Source of the DNA: Spirogloea muscicola
Lineage: Eukaryota > Streptophyta > Zygnematophyceae > Spirogloeales > Spirogloeaceae
Direction of reading: 5' to 3'
Assembly (NCBI GenBank): GCA_009602725.1
Contig: WELB01000011.1
Coordinates: 1,291,361-1,355,360, forward strand
DNA length: 64,000 nucleotides
Of this stretch, positions 24,559 to 36,210 are shown in pieces. A program made the translations under genes and the position numbers. The notes beneath the pieces are model-generated. The model saw only the letters and a list, made by a program, of their open reading frames with translations. It did no database searches and had not been told where the DNA came from. How positions within the stretch are numbered: the stretch's first letter is position 1; the number at the start of each line of letters is the position of its first letter.

Positions 24559-24900
24559 TTAGTACCCACGGGTGAGCACAAACAAATCTGACAAGCTAAC
24601 TTGGGGAGCTGGAGCGCCGCCACGAAAGCCGGAGGCCTGACTTAGAGCGCGCCCTGCACGTTGATGAAGAGCCAAAGGAGAAAGCGCGGCCAGATTGACT
24701 GGTGGCTGGGAAAGGCCAGCCCAAAGAGAAGCGCGGCCAGATTGACTGGTGACCCAAAGGAATGGACAAGGTCTGAAGAAGAAGATGAGCTCGCCCATAG
24801 AAGAGAGGGGCTGGCAGAAGCCAGCCAAAAAAGAATGGACAAAATCCAAAAGAAGGGAAACACACTAGCTAGGCATCGAGACAACTAGACATGACGGAAC
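24559..24900 (-). mobile_element. LINE 3'-end fragments, minus orientation
   Basis: The minus-strand frame ending at 24559 closes with SDLFVLTRGY, the conserved end of the local LINE ORF. It is followed at about 24689-24730, 24735-24770 and 24805-24846 by three partial hairpin tails (GGCTGGGAAAGGCCAGCC and variants), two of them preceded by the same GCGGCCAGATTGACTGGTG block. This suggests stacked insertions or internal duplication of the tail. The nearest edge is about 80 bp upstream of the NlpC/P60 first visible exon. Confidence 0.7.
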
Positions 24901-24956
24901 CACACTGAAGGAGCCGGAGTGCGAAGGACTAGGACTAAGACATCGGCCAGGGTACG

Positions 24957-25140
24957 TTCAGTAACCTCTAGTCAGGAGATGCAAGTCTGAGTAGAAGAAA
25001 AAGTCTGAGTAGCTAGCCGGCGGAAAAGAAGAAGAAAGGGCTCGCCCATTGAGGATAGGGGCTGGACAAGCCAGCCCAAAAAAGAATGAACAAAGAACGA
25101 GAAGGGGGCGGAAAGGAGCCGGAGTACGAAGGACTAGGAC
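24957..25140 (-). mobile_element. Chimeric LINE fragment, minus orientation
   Basis: A minus-strand frame ends SDLHLLTRGY at 24958 and reads back through a short linker into the translation of another tail (PAPILNGRALSSSF, from the GGGCTGGACAAGCCAGCCC hairpin at about 25059). The same arrangement, one tail directly upstream of another ORF end, occurs near 18.8 kb and in related form near 29.3-29.6 kb. Confidence 0.65.
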
Positions 25141-25199
25141 TACACCCATGGGGCGCTGGGCGCTCGGTGGCTCGAGCTGCTCACCCAGCTCGCCCGCCA

Positions 25200-25965
25200 C
25201 ACCATCGCCCGTCGCTTCCATGGGGAGCCGGTAGACTTCCTGCAGCCGGGTCGCTGGCGCAAGTGTATCGAATGCGCCTGGCCGTCTCGCTGCAGAGGTC
25301 TATGGCCCGGGCGTTGCACCACTTGCCGGCAGAGCCCTCGCTGCTGCCTCTGGCTCTGGCCAGGAGACCCACTTCCACGAGCCTAGCATCTCCGACCGGC
25401 GGCTGCTTAGCAGAGGTTACTGAGTGATTCGTAGCTGTTTTGTTTCTCGGTGTGCTCATTTTTCTTAGCGCTTCCCCTGGCCCCCTTCTCGTACTCTGTT
25501 CATTCTTTTTTGGGCTGGCTTTTCCAGCCCGGCGCTTCCATGGGGAGCCGGTTGACTTCCCTGCAGCCGGGTCGCTGGCGCAAGTGTATCGAATGCGCCT
25601 GGCCGTCTCGCTGCAGAAGAAAGTGCTCGCCCATTGAGAGGCCATTGAGAGGCCATCTCGCTGCAGAGGTCCATGGCCCGGGCGCTGCACCTTCGTGCCG
25701 GCAGAGCCCTCGCTGCTGCCTCTGGCTCTGGCCAGGGGACCCACTTCCAGGAGCCCAGCATCTCTGATCTGCGGCTGCTTAGCAGGGGTTACTGAGTGTC
25801 TCGTAGCAGCTTTGTTTCTGTTACTTAGCGCTTCCCCTGGCCCCCTTCTCGTACTCTGTTCATTCTTTTTCGGGCTGGTTGTTCCAGCCCCTATTCTCAA
25901 TGGGCGAGCACTTTCTCTTTTCCAGCCCCTATTCTCAATGGGCGAGCACTTTCTTCACTAAAGTT
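25200..25965 (+). mobile_element. Two or three truncated LINE ends, plus orientation
   Basis: Copies of the ORF C-terminus (GSLAQVYRMRLAVSLQ) occur at about 25250 and 25573, each leading to an RLLSRGY-type or similar end (TGA near 25423 and 25793). Hairpin tails lie at about 25505-25530 and 25869-25893, and the final block CTATTCTCAATGGGCGAGCA is repeated at about 25899 and 25931. The first copy is joined to the minus-oriented fragment before it. Several frames are broken between copies, so none can be functional. Confidence 0.7.
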
Positions 25966-25979
25966 GAGAGAGCGGCTGT

Positions 25980-26185
25980 TGCAGCCAGCCAGTTGCATGC
26001 GGAGGGTTCATGTTCATGACTCTTTTGGCAGAGCCAGCCACAGGCTAGGCAGAAATGCGGCTGCTGATACTAAAGAATCGGCTGTAAACTGCCAGCCAGA
26101 TGCATACAGGTGTTCATGACGGAGCCAAAGGCTAGGCAGACGGGGCGCCATTGGTACCCCCGTGCCAGCAACAGGAAGTCCGATG
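25980..26185 (-). mobile_element. LINE end with a third tail type, minus orientation
   Basis: A minus-strand frame reads SSDFLLLARGY near 26150, but the usual stop is lost and the frame runs on. Its 3' flank (TTCATGACGGAGCC, then GGCTAGGCA, and a CCAGCCAGATGCATAC block) is shared with the copy near 49100, and partly repeated at about 25990-26060. This defines a third tail type. Confidence 0.6.
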
Positions 26186-26299
26186 AGCCGAAGTGGAACG
26201 CGGAGAGGAAGCAGGGGTCCAAAGGTTTTTTTATATCAGCACCCTCGCAGATTTGTTTTTGGTCCAAAGGTTTACTTCTCTTTTGGGTGTCAGTGGCTG

Positions 26300-29240
26300 T
26301 TCTCTTCTCCCGGCTGCTGCGCGGGAGCGTCCCCCACGGCGGCCGCGGGCATGGCCGGCAGCCCCACCTGGAGCGCGTCCAGCTGTTTGAGGGCGGCCAT
26401 TGGGAGGCGCTCCTGGCGCGCCATGATGCAGCGGTGGCCGCCTCGGCTGCAACTCGAGGCGATGAGCGGGCAGCGCCAGACAGGGCCGCCAAGCCCGCCG
26501 GGCATTGCGCTTCGGGCATGCGGGCGAGCTGTCTAGGGCAGTCCAGGCCCTGGACGACTCGGTGCTGGCGCCAATCAACGAAGCCACACGGGCGGCCCTG
26601 GCGTCCCTGCACCCGGAGGCCCGCTCCCCCCTGCCTCCGTGGCTGGCCACCTACGCACCGCCGGAGGAGGTGGCCCTCGACTCCGACGCCCTTCGGCAGG
26701 CTCTGCAGAGCAGCCGCCGCGCAGCCGCTGGAGGTTCGTCACACATGCTCACCGAGCATCTCCGCGAGCTCTTCCGGGAGGGAGATCCAAGTGACTTCCA
26801 GGCGCTCCACCAGGCAAGGAGCTGGCACACGTGCCAGCTCCTTGCTCGCGACCAGGTCCCGGCCAGCATCCGCGGCGTCATCTGCACCAGCAAGCTGCTG
26901 GCCCTCAGCAAGGCCAAGGGGGGGTCCAGGCCCATTGCCGTCGGCGAAGTGCTCTACCGCCTGGTGGGGCGCGCGCTATGGAAACAGCACGCGGGGCTGG
27001 CCCTGGAACACCTGGCGCCCCACCAGTTCGGCGGGGGGCTGCGGAGCCGCGGCGAGGTGGTCGTGCACGGCGTACGGGCCACCTTGGACCTGAACCCCGG
27101 TTGAAAGGCCTTGGCGGTGGATGTCCAGAATGCATACAACAGCGCAGACCGGGATGTCATCGCAGAGGAGCTGAGGACGGCCTTCCCCAGCCTCCTACCC
27201 TTCTTCAGGCTGGGCTATGGTCAGCCAAGCGACTTGCTGTGGTAGACAGGGCAGGGGGTGGTGGAGGTCCTCCATTCCTCCACAGGCGCGCGCCAAGGGG
27301 ATCTGCTGGCTGGGCTGTACTATGTGCTGGCCCACAAACGTGCGCTGCTGGCCACGCTCGCGGCTCACCCCCGGGTCCACACCCCCACGTATGCTGATGA
27401 CACAACGCTGGTGGGGCCGCCAGACGATGTCGTGGCAGCCTTTGGCACCCTCAAGGTGCAGCTAGGCGCGATCGGCTTGGGCATCCGCGCAGCCAAATGC
27501 AGTGCTTGGTCTTTCCAGGGCCTCCCAGCCCACCTGCGCTTGCCCTCGGACTGCCAGACACCAGCTGGGGGCTTCACCCTCCTTGGCGCCCCCATAGGCT
27601 TCCCAGCCTTTGTGGTGGAGCAGCTCCAGGCACGACTGCTGGAGCACCTCCGGCCGGCGCACCGCCTCCACACGCTGCAAGACATGCAGCTGGCGACCAA
27701 AATGCTGACCAGGTGCATTGCCCAGCGTCCGCACTACTTGGCCCGCGTCCTCCCTCCCTCCACGGTGGTGAAGGCGGTATACGCGGCTTTTGACTCTGGC
27801 ATTCTGGCGAGCGCTGCCACTCTACTCCAGCACCCGGCTTCCTCACCAAGCCAGCCGCGCTGCTCCAGGCTAGCCTGCCTGTCAGTCGCGGCGGTCTGGG
27901 CTGCCGCCCAGTCGCCCGCGCCTGTGAGGCCGCCTACCTGGGCAGCTGGGCGCAGGTCGCCGCACCCATCAGCCAGCGGTTCCAAGCTGACGGCATCCGC
28001 ACCTTGGAGCGGGTGGTGGCTGAGGTGGAGAACGGCTCGCTGCCCTTCCAGGCTGCTCTCCGCACTGCCCGCGACACGCGATGGGCTCCTGGCGGCCCAC
28101 CCCGACATGTCGAAGCAGGTTGTTCCGTTCATCCACCTGGCGCACACCCCCGACCTGCGGGCCCAGGCCCGCTACTCTGCGCTTGTGGATAAAGCGGCCC
28201 ATGACCGGGTGGTGGAGCTCCTTCCGCCGCACGACATTCGAAGGCGCGCCCGGCTCCTCTCAGCCTCCTCCCCCGGGGCGGCGGCGTGGGTATCTGCGCT
28301 CCCCATTTACGCGGCTCTCACCATGCCTGACGCAGTCTACAGGACGGCGGCCCACCGGCTTCTGGGCTTCCTCCTCCCCTGCCTCATTGGAGTCATGCAA
28401 TGCGAGTGCGGTGCCCGCCACGCCGACCCTGCGGAGCTGGCGGCCCACATGCTCCGTTGTGCCCACGGCGGCGAGAGGACCAGATCCCATGACCTTCTCA
28501 GGGACGGCATGCAGCGTATCTTCATTGAAGCGGGCTACAAGGTGGCCGTGGAGCACACATCGATAATGCCCACCGTGCGCGGCGCCGATGGTCAGCTCCA
28601 CACCCGGCGCACCGACCTAGTCGCCATCCCGCCCGGCGGCGGTCCGCGTATCATCGCGGATGTGGTGACCGCCGACTGTGTCGACTCCGCCATCCCCTCC
28701 AAGTCAGCGGCGACCGCTGGGCATGCGGTCACTTTGGTGGCCCGGAGCAAGGAGCGGAAGCATGCAGATCACCCCCCAGGCAATGAATTCGCGGCCCTTG
28801 CCATCGACGTCCACGGGGCTTATGGCAGCGGCTGGCTGGATCTCCTCCAGCGGCTTGCCCGGCAGGTCATCAAGCGGCGGCCGGGTCCGCCAGGGGCTGC
28901 CCGGCTTCAACGCGGCCGGCTCCCTGGCCCAGGTCTTCCGGATGCGGCTCTCCGTGTCCCTTCAACTCTTTCTCGCTCATGCCGTCCACTCGCGCGCGGG
29001 CCGTGCAATCGTTGCTGCTTTTGGGTCTCGTCTGCCTGCATCTTTTCCAGCTTCGAGCTGCTCTGACCTGATGTTGCTCACCCGCGGGTATTGAGCTTCC
29101 TGTGACTCCGTCGTGTCTAGTTGTCTAGATGCCTAGCTGTGTATTTCCCTTCTTTCCGGCACCTGTTGTGGCTCTTTGGTTTTTGTCCATTCTTTTTGGG
29201 CTGGCTTCTGCCAGCTCCTCTTTTCTATGGGCGAGCTCCT
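26300..29240 (+). mobile_element. Longest LINE copy: reverse transcriptase plus zinc knuckle and restriction-like endonuclease, decayed
   Basis: The coding part runs from about 26340 to a TGA at 29092-29094. Recognisable in order: RPIAVGEVLYRLVGRAL (RT finger/palm), AVDVQNAYNSADRD, GARQGDLLAGLYY, the catalytic TYADDTTLVG (YADD at 27390-27401), thumb, then CECG...H...C...H near 28400-28470, then RRTDLVAIPPGGG and IIADVVTAD, which fit a PD-(D/E)XK-like endonuclease. This order (RT, zinc knuckle, nuclease) is that of early-branching R2/NeSL/CRE-type LINEs. The copy has in-frame stops at 27102 (TGA) and 27243 (TAG) and frameshifts near 26500, 27845, 28075 and 28880. The last frame ends SDLMLLTRGY, followed by a 3' UTR and a hairpin tail at about 29195-29225. 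No poly-A was seen. No complete 5' end is present. Confidence 0.88.
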
Positions 29241-29244
29241 CTCT

Positions 29245-29830
29245 TTGGGAGTCTGGAGATGCAAGTCTGAGTAGCTAGCTGGCGGAAAGACGTCGCCCTG
29301 AAGGAAGCCGGAGGCCGCCGCCAAAGCTCGGCCTGCGCGCAAGTGAACCGCGAAGGCAAGGGACCGCTGCATCGAGATGGCCAAACGCATTCGGAAGACT
29401 CGAGCGAGGGACCCGGCGACATTGAAGCCGGGCTGCTCGCCCTGCTGCCCGAGGCGGCGGGCCGCTGCACGCCGCGCAAGGTGGTGAAGCAAGTCCAGCC
29501 ATTTTTGGGCTGGCTTTGCCGGCAGAAAGTGCTCGCCCATTGAGGATAGGGGCTGGAAAGCCAGCCCAAAAAAGAATACACAAAGTACGAGACGGGGGCC
29601 AGGGGAAGCGCTAAGAAAAGAAGAAAGTGCTCGCCCATTGAGGATAGGTGCTGGAACTAAGAAAAACAAGCACACAAACAAACAAAGCAGCTATGAATCA
29701 CTCTATAACCCCTCTTAAGCAGCCGCAGACCAGAGATGCTAGGCTCCTGGATGGGGGTTGTGAAAAGCCAGCCCAAGAGATAGCGCGGCCAGATTGACAA
29801 AAAGACACAAGTCGATGCAAAGCAAGAGCT
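29245..29830 (-). mobile_element. LINE end fragments, minus orientation
   Basis: A minus-strand frame contains GFNVAGSLARVFRMRLAIS and PPASYSDLHLQTP, the equivalent of the ORF end in the long copy, and reads back into a tail at about 29500-29580 with its hairpin. A further end (SGLRLLKRGY) lies near 29707, with the GCGCGGCCAGATTGAC block at about 29783. The long copy and this one lie tail to tail. Confidence 0.65.
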
Positions 29831-30253
29831 CACTTCTTCCTTCATACCAGAAGACCGGACGATTCCAGGAGAATATAGAGAACAAAATAGAATACTATCT
29901 CCCTGTTCCCAAGGGGCCGGTGCTTTCAGTGCCGTTGCTAATTAGAGCTTAGTAAGTGCTTACCCAACGTGGTAGTTGTTTCAGTTGTGTAAATGCATTG
30001 GTCTGCCACAGCTATATGCACATGCAGTTGTGAGATGCATGATGAACTGCATAGTAACATAACATTTGATGGGGTTGAAGCCGGAGGACTGCTGCCACTG
30101 GAGCACGGAAGAGAGTAGAGGTTTTCACGTTCAAATGTTTTGAAAAATGTCGTACTTGGTATGCAGCATGACCTTTTGAGTGAATCAGAAGTTTCTAGCT
30201 CCCACTGCTTACGTATGCAAGTTGATCGTTGTTGTCTCACAGGACAGTATTTA

Positions 30254-33200
30254 CCACAGATTCTTTTGGTACATTAACATGGTGGGCACTTGAGAGGCTT
30301 ATCAAGTCCGTGGAGGAGAAACATATGCAACGTATCCCTTACTCACTGCAACAAGGGCTTTTACTTTCCCATCCCCTTTTGGGGAACGTCTATTGTGTCT
30401 GGATCTGTGCAAGAATAAGGAGGTACGTACCAGTGGCCTTGGGTCCTTGCACTTGAGACCTGGCAGGCAGGCTTTACTTTGATGCATTTTGGCTGCCAAG
30501 CAAGGCTATTGTCTGCACTGCTTGGCTGTTAGATGGTGGAGGCACAGTCATCCTCTATCACTTAGCCCCACGGAGTCCTCCACTTGATTTTTTGCGCAGC
30601 TTCTTGTCTGTGGCGACCAGAAAAGCAACATCTTTGTCTTCTCTTGCCCAGCTGCAATGCTTGCCAAATCTCCGCCTTCACTTGTGGCCATAACTAAAGC
30701 TGCACATGGTATGTTGGCAATTCTTTCAGTTGCAATTTCAGAAAATGTATTTGATGCTGAGAAGATCGACATTTCCTCGGTGAGCAGGCTCGTTGCTCAA
30801 AAATCTTAATCAAGCATGAGTTGCAGCTACAATATCAGCATTTGTGCTTAATTGTGAGTGCCATATCTTGGTTAGCGGATTTCTTCGATTCACATTATGG
30901 CCAACTATGTTACCTGCATGCCAGCTGATCCCAACTTCTGGTCACCTCGCGCAGACGGGGAGAGATGGCTGCATATGCCACCATTTTCATACCAGTCGAG
31001 CATCTACAGAAAAGACGGCAACTATGACAAGTCTTAGGGTCGAGCCAGTGCCAGGGATCACTGTAGTGGAAGCAGTAGTGACGAAACAAGGCATGCCAGA
31101 GATAGAGGAGAATGATCATGAGCGCATGGCAGTAGACTTCTCTGCGTCTGATTTCCTCATCTGGAGCCTCTCCAGCCAACTTGAGGTAAGCAAGTCTGAC
31201 GGAATTTAGCTGATTGCTCTTTATGGTTCTTGCTACTGATTTTCGTAAAACCAGCAGCTTGTTGAGAAGCCTGCCACAAAGGGCAGGGCATCCTTGTCGT
31301 TGAAGTGATATCCAGCCCAACAGATGTCTTAGTCAGGTAGCCGTTGATACACAAAATACACATATTACATATTGATTCACAACATGTTCTTTTGTGAAGC
31401 TCCTGCGTGTCCGTTGTGGTGGGTGGAATCGCCCACATTCTATTATTGTGGATAATCTACAAGCCTTCCGCCATTGTTTTGCATATCTCAAGGTTCAGTC
31501 CTTGTGCTGCTAGAGATGGTGTTACACTCCTCATTCAATGACCTCTTTGATTAGCAGAGTCAGAGACTTGCTTGCATCTTCATCAGTTGTGCAATCTTAA
31601 ATGTTTCAGACATATCTTGTACAGCAAATTGGCACACATTATCAGTGACGATGCACAACCAACAGCGACATACAGTCACCATTGGCACCCTAACCCTACT
31701 TAGAGTTGGAGAGCCAAAGAGGTTACAGTCAGAGAATTGTCCTCAAATGACTTGGCAAGCTTTTGAATCCTATTAGTTCTGTGCTTTTGAACTCACATGG
31801 CAGGATCAGAAGATCCATATACATCGTGAGGTGCCCAATCCTGCACATCAAGAAGCTTCTTGTAGTGGGCAGATTGTACACCCACGGTCTTTTCAGCTCC
31901 AAAATCATGGGAGAGATATATATACCGCTTCCTTCACAAGGCCACCAGCAAGGCACAGTACTCCTATATTTTGACAGGATCAGAAACTGGTACAGTAAGG
32001 ACCATCAAGTGAGGCCAATGATGACTGGCTCTGCATGCTTTAGATTCATATGCGAAGTGGGAAATGCTTATCCTTGTCTATCGTACTTGATACCCCGATA
32101 CTAAAAAGCGGACCACGTTGTAGATATTGAATAGTTCCAATCTGCACTTTTTGCAAGCTGTCAGAAGCCTCACTCTGATGCACTATAATTTGGTGCATGC
32201 TTGTGAAAATACATTGCAGATGCAAGGACCAGTCAGCAAAAGCTGGGGTCGGCAAAAGTTCTAGGAGAGCTGGCAGGTCGTGCACCTGTAAGAGCAAGTG
32301 CTGTGGCAACAGAGATTGGCTAAGTGGTAGGTGAAAGTGTTGTACCATTGTATATGACGCCATCAGCAGATGGACAGGCCATCAGACCATCCGTGATCAC
32401 CGTGACTGCAGGAGCCAAGGAAGGCATGGCCTGCTGGTCGCATGAGTGGGTGCAAGTTGCAGTGGAAGATGTTGGCTTGCTTATGCCGGAAGTCGCCCTC
32501 TCTCAAAACCACGACCCTATCAGCTTGTTTCGGGCTGGGTGAGCACATTCAGACCAGCAAGGTCAAAGTAGATTTCAGCCCCAAAAGTCGAGGATATGTT
32601 AGTTGACGACTTACTCATTTCTCCTGATGGGGGCTCATCTCACAAGGGAGGCGATGCTGTGAAAGCGGGAGGTTCAGGCTTTGAAGATCAAGAGCTGCCG
32701 CCCATTCACAGTGCTTCTAACACTTGGCAAGAGCAGAATGAGCAGCGTATCTTGGCAATTACATCTTTCAGTGTTGGCAGCATACAGTCCTGGTAAGTCA
32801 CACTCTTTGTCGACACGCAATTGAAGGCCTGACATGAGTGACTCCAATAGAGAACAGAAGTAGGTAGTATCAGTATTCACTTCCAAGCACATTTCACCCA
32901 TTTATTGACATACATATCTTAGGTGCACTTTTGCGTTCACGTGCTCTTCATACTTTCTGAGGCATTGATGGTAGTCACTGCATGGAGATCATTGATTGTG
33001 AACATAATCGCAGCCGTCTCAGACGCTCAACTTCGACTCCATGTATTCCATGCTGCAACAGATACATGGTAAGATGTTGCTTATGAAGCACTGGTCCATC
33101 TTGTTCAGAAGTTGAGAACAGGGGCGCTGCTTTGATTTCACAAAGAAGCCAAAGTTTGCACCATAGTGGACTGCAAAAGAGGCGAGCTCTTTATGCCACA

Positions 33201-33700
33201 TGAAGTGCTCAAGAAGCCCAAGCAGACATTGAGTGGGATGAGCTCGTATAGACAGTAGTGATGTGGCTCAAATGCTGATGCTAGTCGTCCATTAGCTGAG
33301 CTCAATGTCCTTATTTACGCCAGGGCTACTCATTGGTGTGCACCTGTGTGCCCTGAACCAGGCACCTGCTTGCTGTACCATGTCATCATGCTGCCCCTGT
33401 GCTCTCACTCGCGCGCGTCATATACTCCAAGAAGAAGCACAAAGTGTTGAACAGGCAATCTCAGGAAGATCTACTTGGTAAGAGCTGTGTGAGCACGACC
33501 ATCCTGATGCAGATGAGCTTGCAGGAAGCATTGAGCATGGTGATTACACTAGTTGATCAAGACTGTCACTTCATATGTCATTTGCCTTTGCTGCAGAGGG
33601 TCACCGCTTGGAGGATCTGGCTTTCATCGTCTGCAGCGGCGCCACGGATGGTGCTGCCGCCATCTGGGACGTCACATCCTCTGTCAAGTTCTTCTTGTGA
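30254..33700 (+). CDS. C-terminal part of a WDR6/TRM734-like WD40 protein (partial)
   Basis: Firm exons with agreeing phase: 30600-30779, 30955-31185, 31400-31492, 31804-31957, and the last at 33597-33700. Likely others: 30254-30306, about 30352-30422, about 32340-32455, 32590-32792, 33009-33068, about 33375-33480. Motifs follow the plant WDR6-like order: TDSFGTLTWW, LLVCGDQKSNIFVF, TGRDGCICHH, RVRCGGWNRPHS, KIHIHR, NHGRDIYTASF, ITVTAGAKEG, RILAITSFSVG, SDAQLRLHVF, and SGATDGAAAIWDVT. WDR6/Trm734 partners the methyltransferase FTSJ1/Trm7 for 2'-O-methylation of tRNA wobble position 34 (established). The N-terminal half of the family (roughly 500-600 residues) is not visible; LINE debris lies directly upstream. 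The stop at 33698 comes early compared with plant homologues, and LINE debris begins about 140 bp later. Confidence 0.8.
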
Positions 33701-33839
33701 ACACTGAGTCCTTCGTTTCTGAGCCACCCACTTCAGCCAGGCTTCCGCTTAGTAATCTGCTGTAGGTTATGTAGATCTTTAGATGTGCTTGCCTTTGTAC
33801 TTGGCCATTTGGCCTAGATTTGTTTCTTATACACGACAT

Positions 33840-34445
33840 TTTCGCTTAGGGGCCGAGGCAGTCAAGGTGGGAGCCAGCCCAAAGCCTCCCGCACGCGCCG
33901 TACTGTCTGACAGAGACAGCACATGGAAGATGTACACGGAGATGATCTGTTAAGGAAAGCGCAGAGTCACCAGGGTGGTATTCCACTCTCTCGCCCTGCT
34001 CAACCTGTTGCCAAGACCAGCGTACAGCTTCCAAACTCCGCAGAGAACGAAGGAAGATGTTGCCAGCCCTCTTCTCTATGGGCGAGCACTTCTCTCTTTC
34101 TTCTTTGGACATAGGAGAAAATTCGTGTGTTTGTAATAAACGAAGGCCAAGTGGCCAAGTACGAAGGCAAGCACATCTAAAGAACTACATAACCTAAAGC
34201 AGATTGACCCGCTCAGTAACCACGGGTCAAAACATGAAGGTCGCTAATCGATGCCTGAATACAAGATGTCAGATACGAAGCCCTCCTACCACCAACTAGA
34301 GCTCGTCCAGCTTTCTGGTGCAATGCATTTAAGCCTGAGCACGCTGCAAACAGGCCGCAAGGGGACGGGGGCTGTGGAGAAGAAGAAAAAGAAGAAAGTG
34401 CTCGCCCAGTGTGAAAAGGCAGCTCAGGAAGACTCGAGGAGCAGG
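33840..34445. mobile_element. LINE tail debris between WDR6-like gene and HCF164
   Basis: Contains a plus-oriented tail end (GCCAGCCCTCTTCTCTATGG at about 34065) and, in minus orientation, an ORF end reading ASISDLHVLTRGY with a stop at 34213, plus the GTGCTCGCCCA block at about 34398. The minus-strand frame that continues to 35112 is only the shadow of HCF164 exon 1. Some sequence at 33870-34050 may be leftover WDR6-like exon, but I could not prove it. Confidence 0.6.
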
Positions 34446-34509
34446 TTGCAGCCACGCGGGCCAGCCGGGGACAGCCGGGCCAGCGCCGGCGCCGCGGCTC
34501 GCGCCGGCC

Positions 34510-35904
34510 ATGGCGGCGGCTGCGGGGCGGCGCTCGGCGCAACCCGCGCCGGAGACGCGCGGAGGAGGAGCCCGCCGCCGGCGACGGCCGGGGAGGACGC
34601 CGGCGCGACGGCAGAGACGGACGAGGCTCAGCACGGCGAGGTACTGGGCGTCCGCGCCAGGCCCCGCTGCGACGGCTCCTCCGCCAGCGCCGATCACCCT
34701 GTGCCCCGTTGCTGGAGTTCGCACCCCGCCCCGTTGCCTCCGCAGTGCCGGCGCGCCAATGCTGAGGGGCTCTGATGCTGAGAGGCCGCTCGATCTTCCA
34801 CTCCACTTGGTGACTTTGCTGGTGCACTGGTTGCGGGCACCAATTCGGTTGCAGGCCGCACAGCCGGCGTGCCACCCCGAGCCTTCTGGCGTGGCCTCGT
34901 CGGTGGCAGCCAGTGCTGGAGTAGAAGATGGCCAGAGCGGCGGCCGCCGGGGCCTCGCCGTGGCGTCTGTTGCGGCTGCTGTGGGGCTCTTCCTCAGCAC
35001 GAGGCTGGCGGCACCCACCGCCACGCTCGCCTCGCTGGCCGTGCAGGCCACCCCATACGACGAGGTTCCGTCTCCTCCAGCCAATTCCCCTTCCCCACCC
35101 CGGCTCAGCCAAAGCCCTGCACCTGGCCCTCAGCAGCTAACTGATGTCGTCCACCACCTGCGCTTGTGTTGAGAGCTTGTGGTGGATTTGACTTGGCTGT
35201 CACGGAGGACGCGTAAGCTTTGCCAGCACGCACTTGTTGTGATACACCCATGCTTCTCGGTCGTTGGTGGCCAGCAGCACAGCTATGGGAAGCTTTGCTC
35301 AATCTCAGCTCTGATTCTTGACTTGTGAGCACTATGCAGGCGCTGGCGAACGGGCGCCCTACCGTGGTTGAATTTTACGCTGACTGGTGCGAGGTCTGCA
35401 AGGAGATGGCCCGCGAGGTTGGCAGCGCCGAGGACGAGTATAGGTCGGTGCAGCTGTGCTTGCTGCACCAATGCCTTCCCACCTTGCGGTGCGGCTGTTG
35501 CTGCCAGCGCCACTTTGCTTGCTATACAGCTTGCCATGCCAGTAGCTACAAGATGATTGTCTGTAGCATGAATCTCGTCTGAGCTGCAGGCAGTCCATTG
35601 TGCACCGATAACATGCAGGGACCGCGTGAATTTTGTGATGCTCAACGTGGACAACTCAAAGTGGGATGCGGAGCTTGACGAGTTCGGTGTGGAGGGCATT
35701 CCCCACTTTGCATTCCTTGACGCCAAGGGCGACGAGCAGGGCTACGTGGTCGGCCGCCTTCCGCGCTCAGTGCTCAATGACAATCTGGCGGCCATGGCGC
35801 GTGGAGATGCCACGCTGCCTTACTCACAGGTCGTCGGTAGCTACTCTTCGGCCGGCAGCCGCCAGCAGGTGCCAAATGTCAGCCCCAGAAGCCACAGCAA
35901 GTGA
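34510..35904 (+). CDS. HCF164: HCF164/CCS5 thylakoid thioredoxin-like protein
   Basis: Three exons (34510-35064, 35340-35443, 35619-35904) give 314 residues with exact phase. Residues 1 to about 145 are a long Arg/Ala-rich targeting region. A membrane segment follows ([19 protein letters not shown]), then PYDE and the thioredoxin fold: [20 protein letters not shown] with the redox-active [25 protein letters not shown], and the cis-Pro loop [12 protein letters not shown]. This matches plant HCF164 and Chlamydomonas CCS5, which face the thylakoid lumen and pass reducing power to apocytochromes for cytochrome b6f assembly (established). The ATG at 34510 is the first methionine of the continuous alga-specific leader; an upstream start is possible. 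LINE tail debris ends about 65 bp before it. Confidence 0.95.
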
Positions 35905-36210
35905 ATTGTTGAGTGACTCTCGATTGACTCTCCCACTAAAAAGAGCCACATTGTGGAGGATCTTTCAGATCAGCAATGGCATCCGACCCACTCCCATCTT
36001 CAAAGTACTCTCAGCTCCTTCTGAACTTGAATTAGTCAAGGCCAGCACACATTTCTCCAGATTGTGTCAGCGTTTTGCCTGCTGTAGCCGTTGACGCCCC
36101 TGTGCACAGGCTGTGAAGCTGTCCAACGACAGTGTGCCCAAGTCAAGTCTTCCCAATACCAGCGAAGTAACGTTTAGCTATATTTTCAATGAAGCTACAT
36201 TGACAGGCAG

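Noticed and set aside
24559-29830. Centromere-like Zepp cluster
   Set aside because: The clustered, nested LINE layout recalls Zepp-type clusters of some green algae, but the RT family has not been shown to be the same and the cluster is only about 5 kb among genes.
34213-35112. Minus-strand frame of 299 codons as a LINE protein
   Set aside because: Only its last dozen residues are LINE-derived; the rest is the antisense of HCF164 exon 1.
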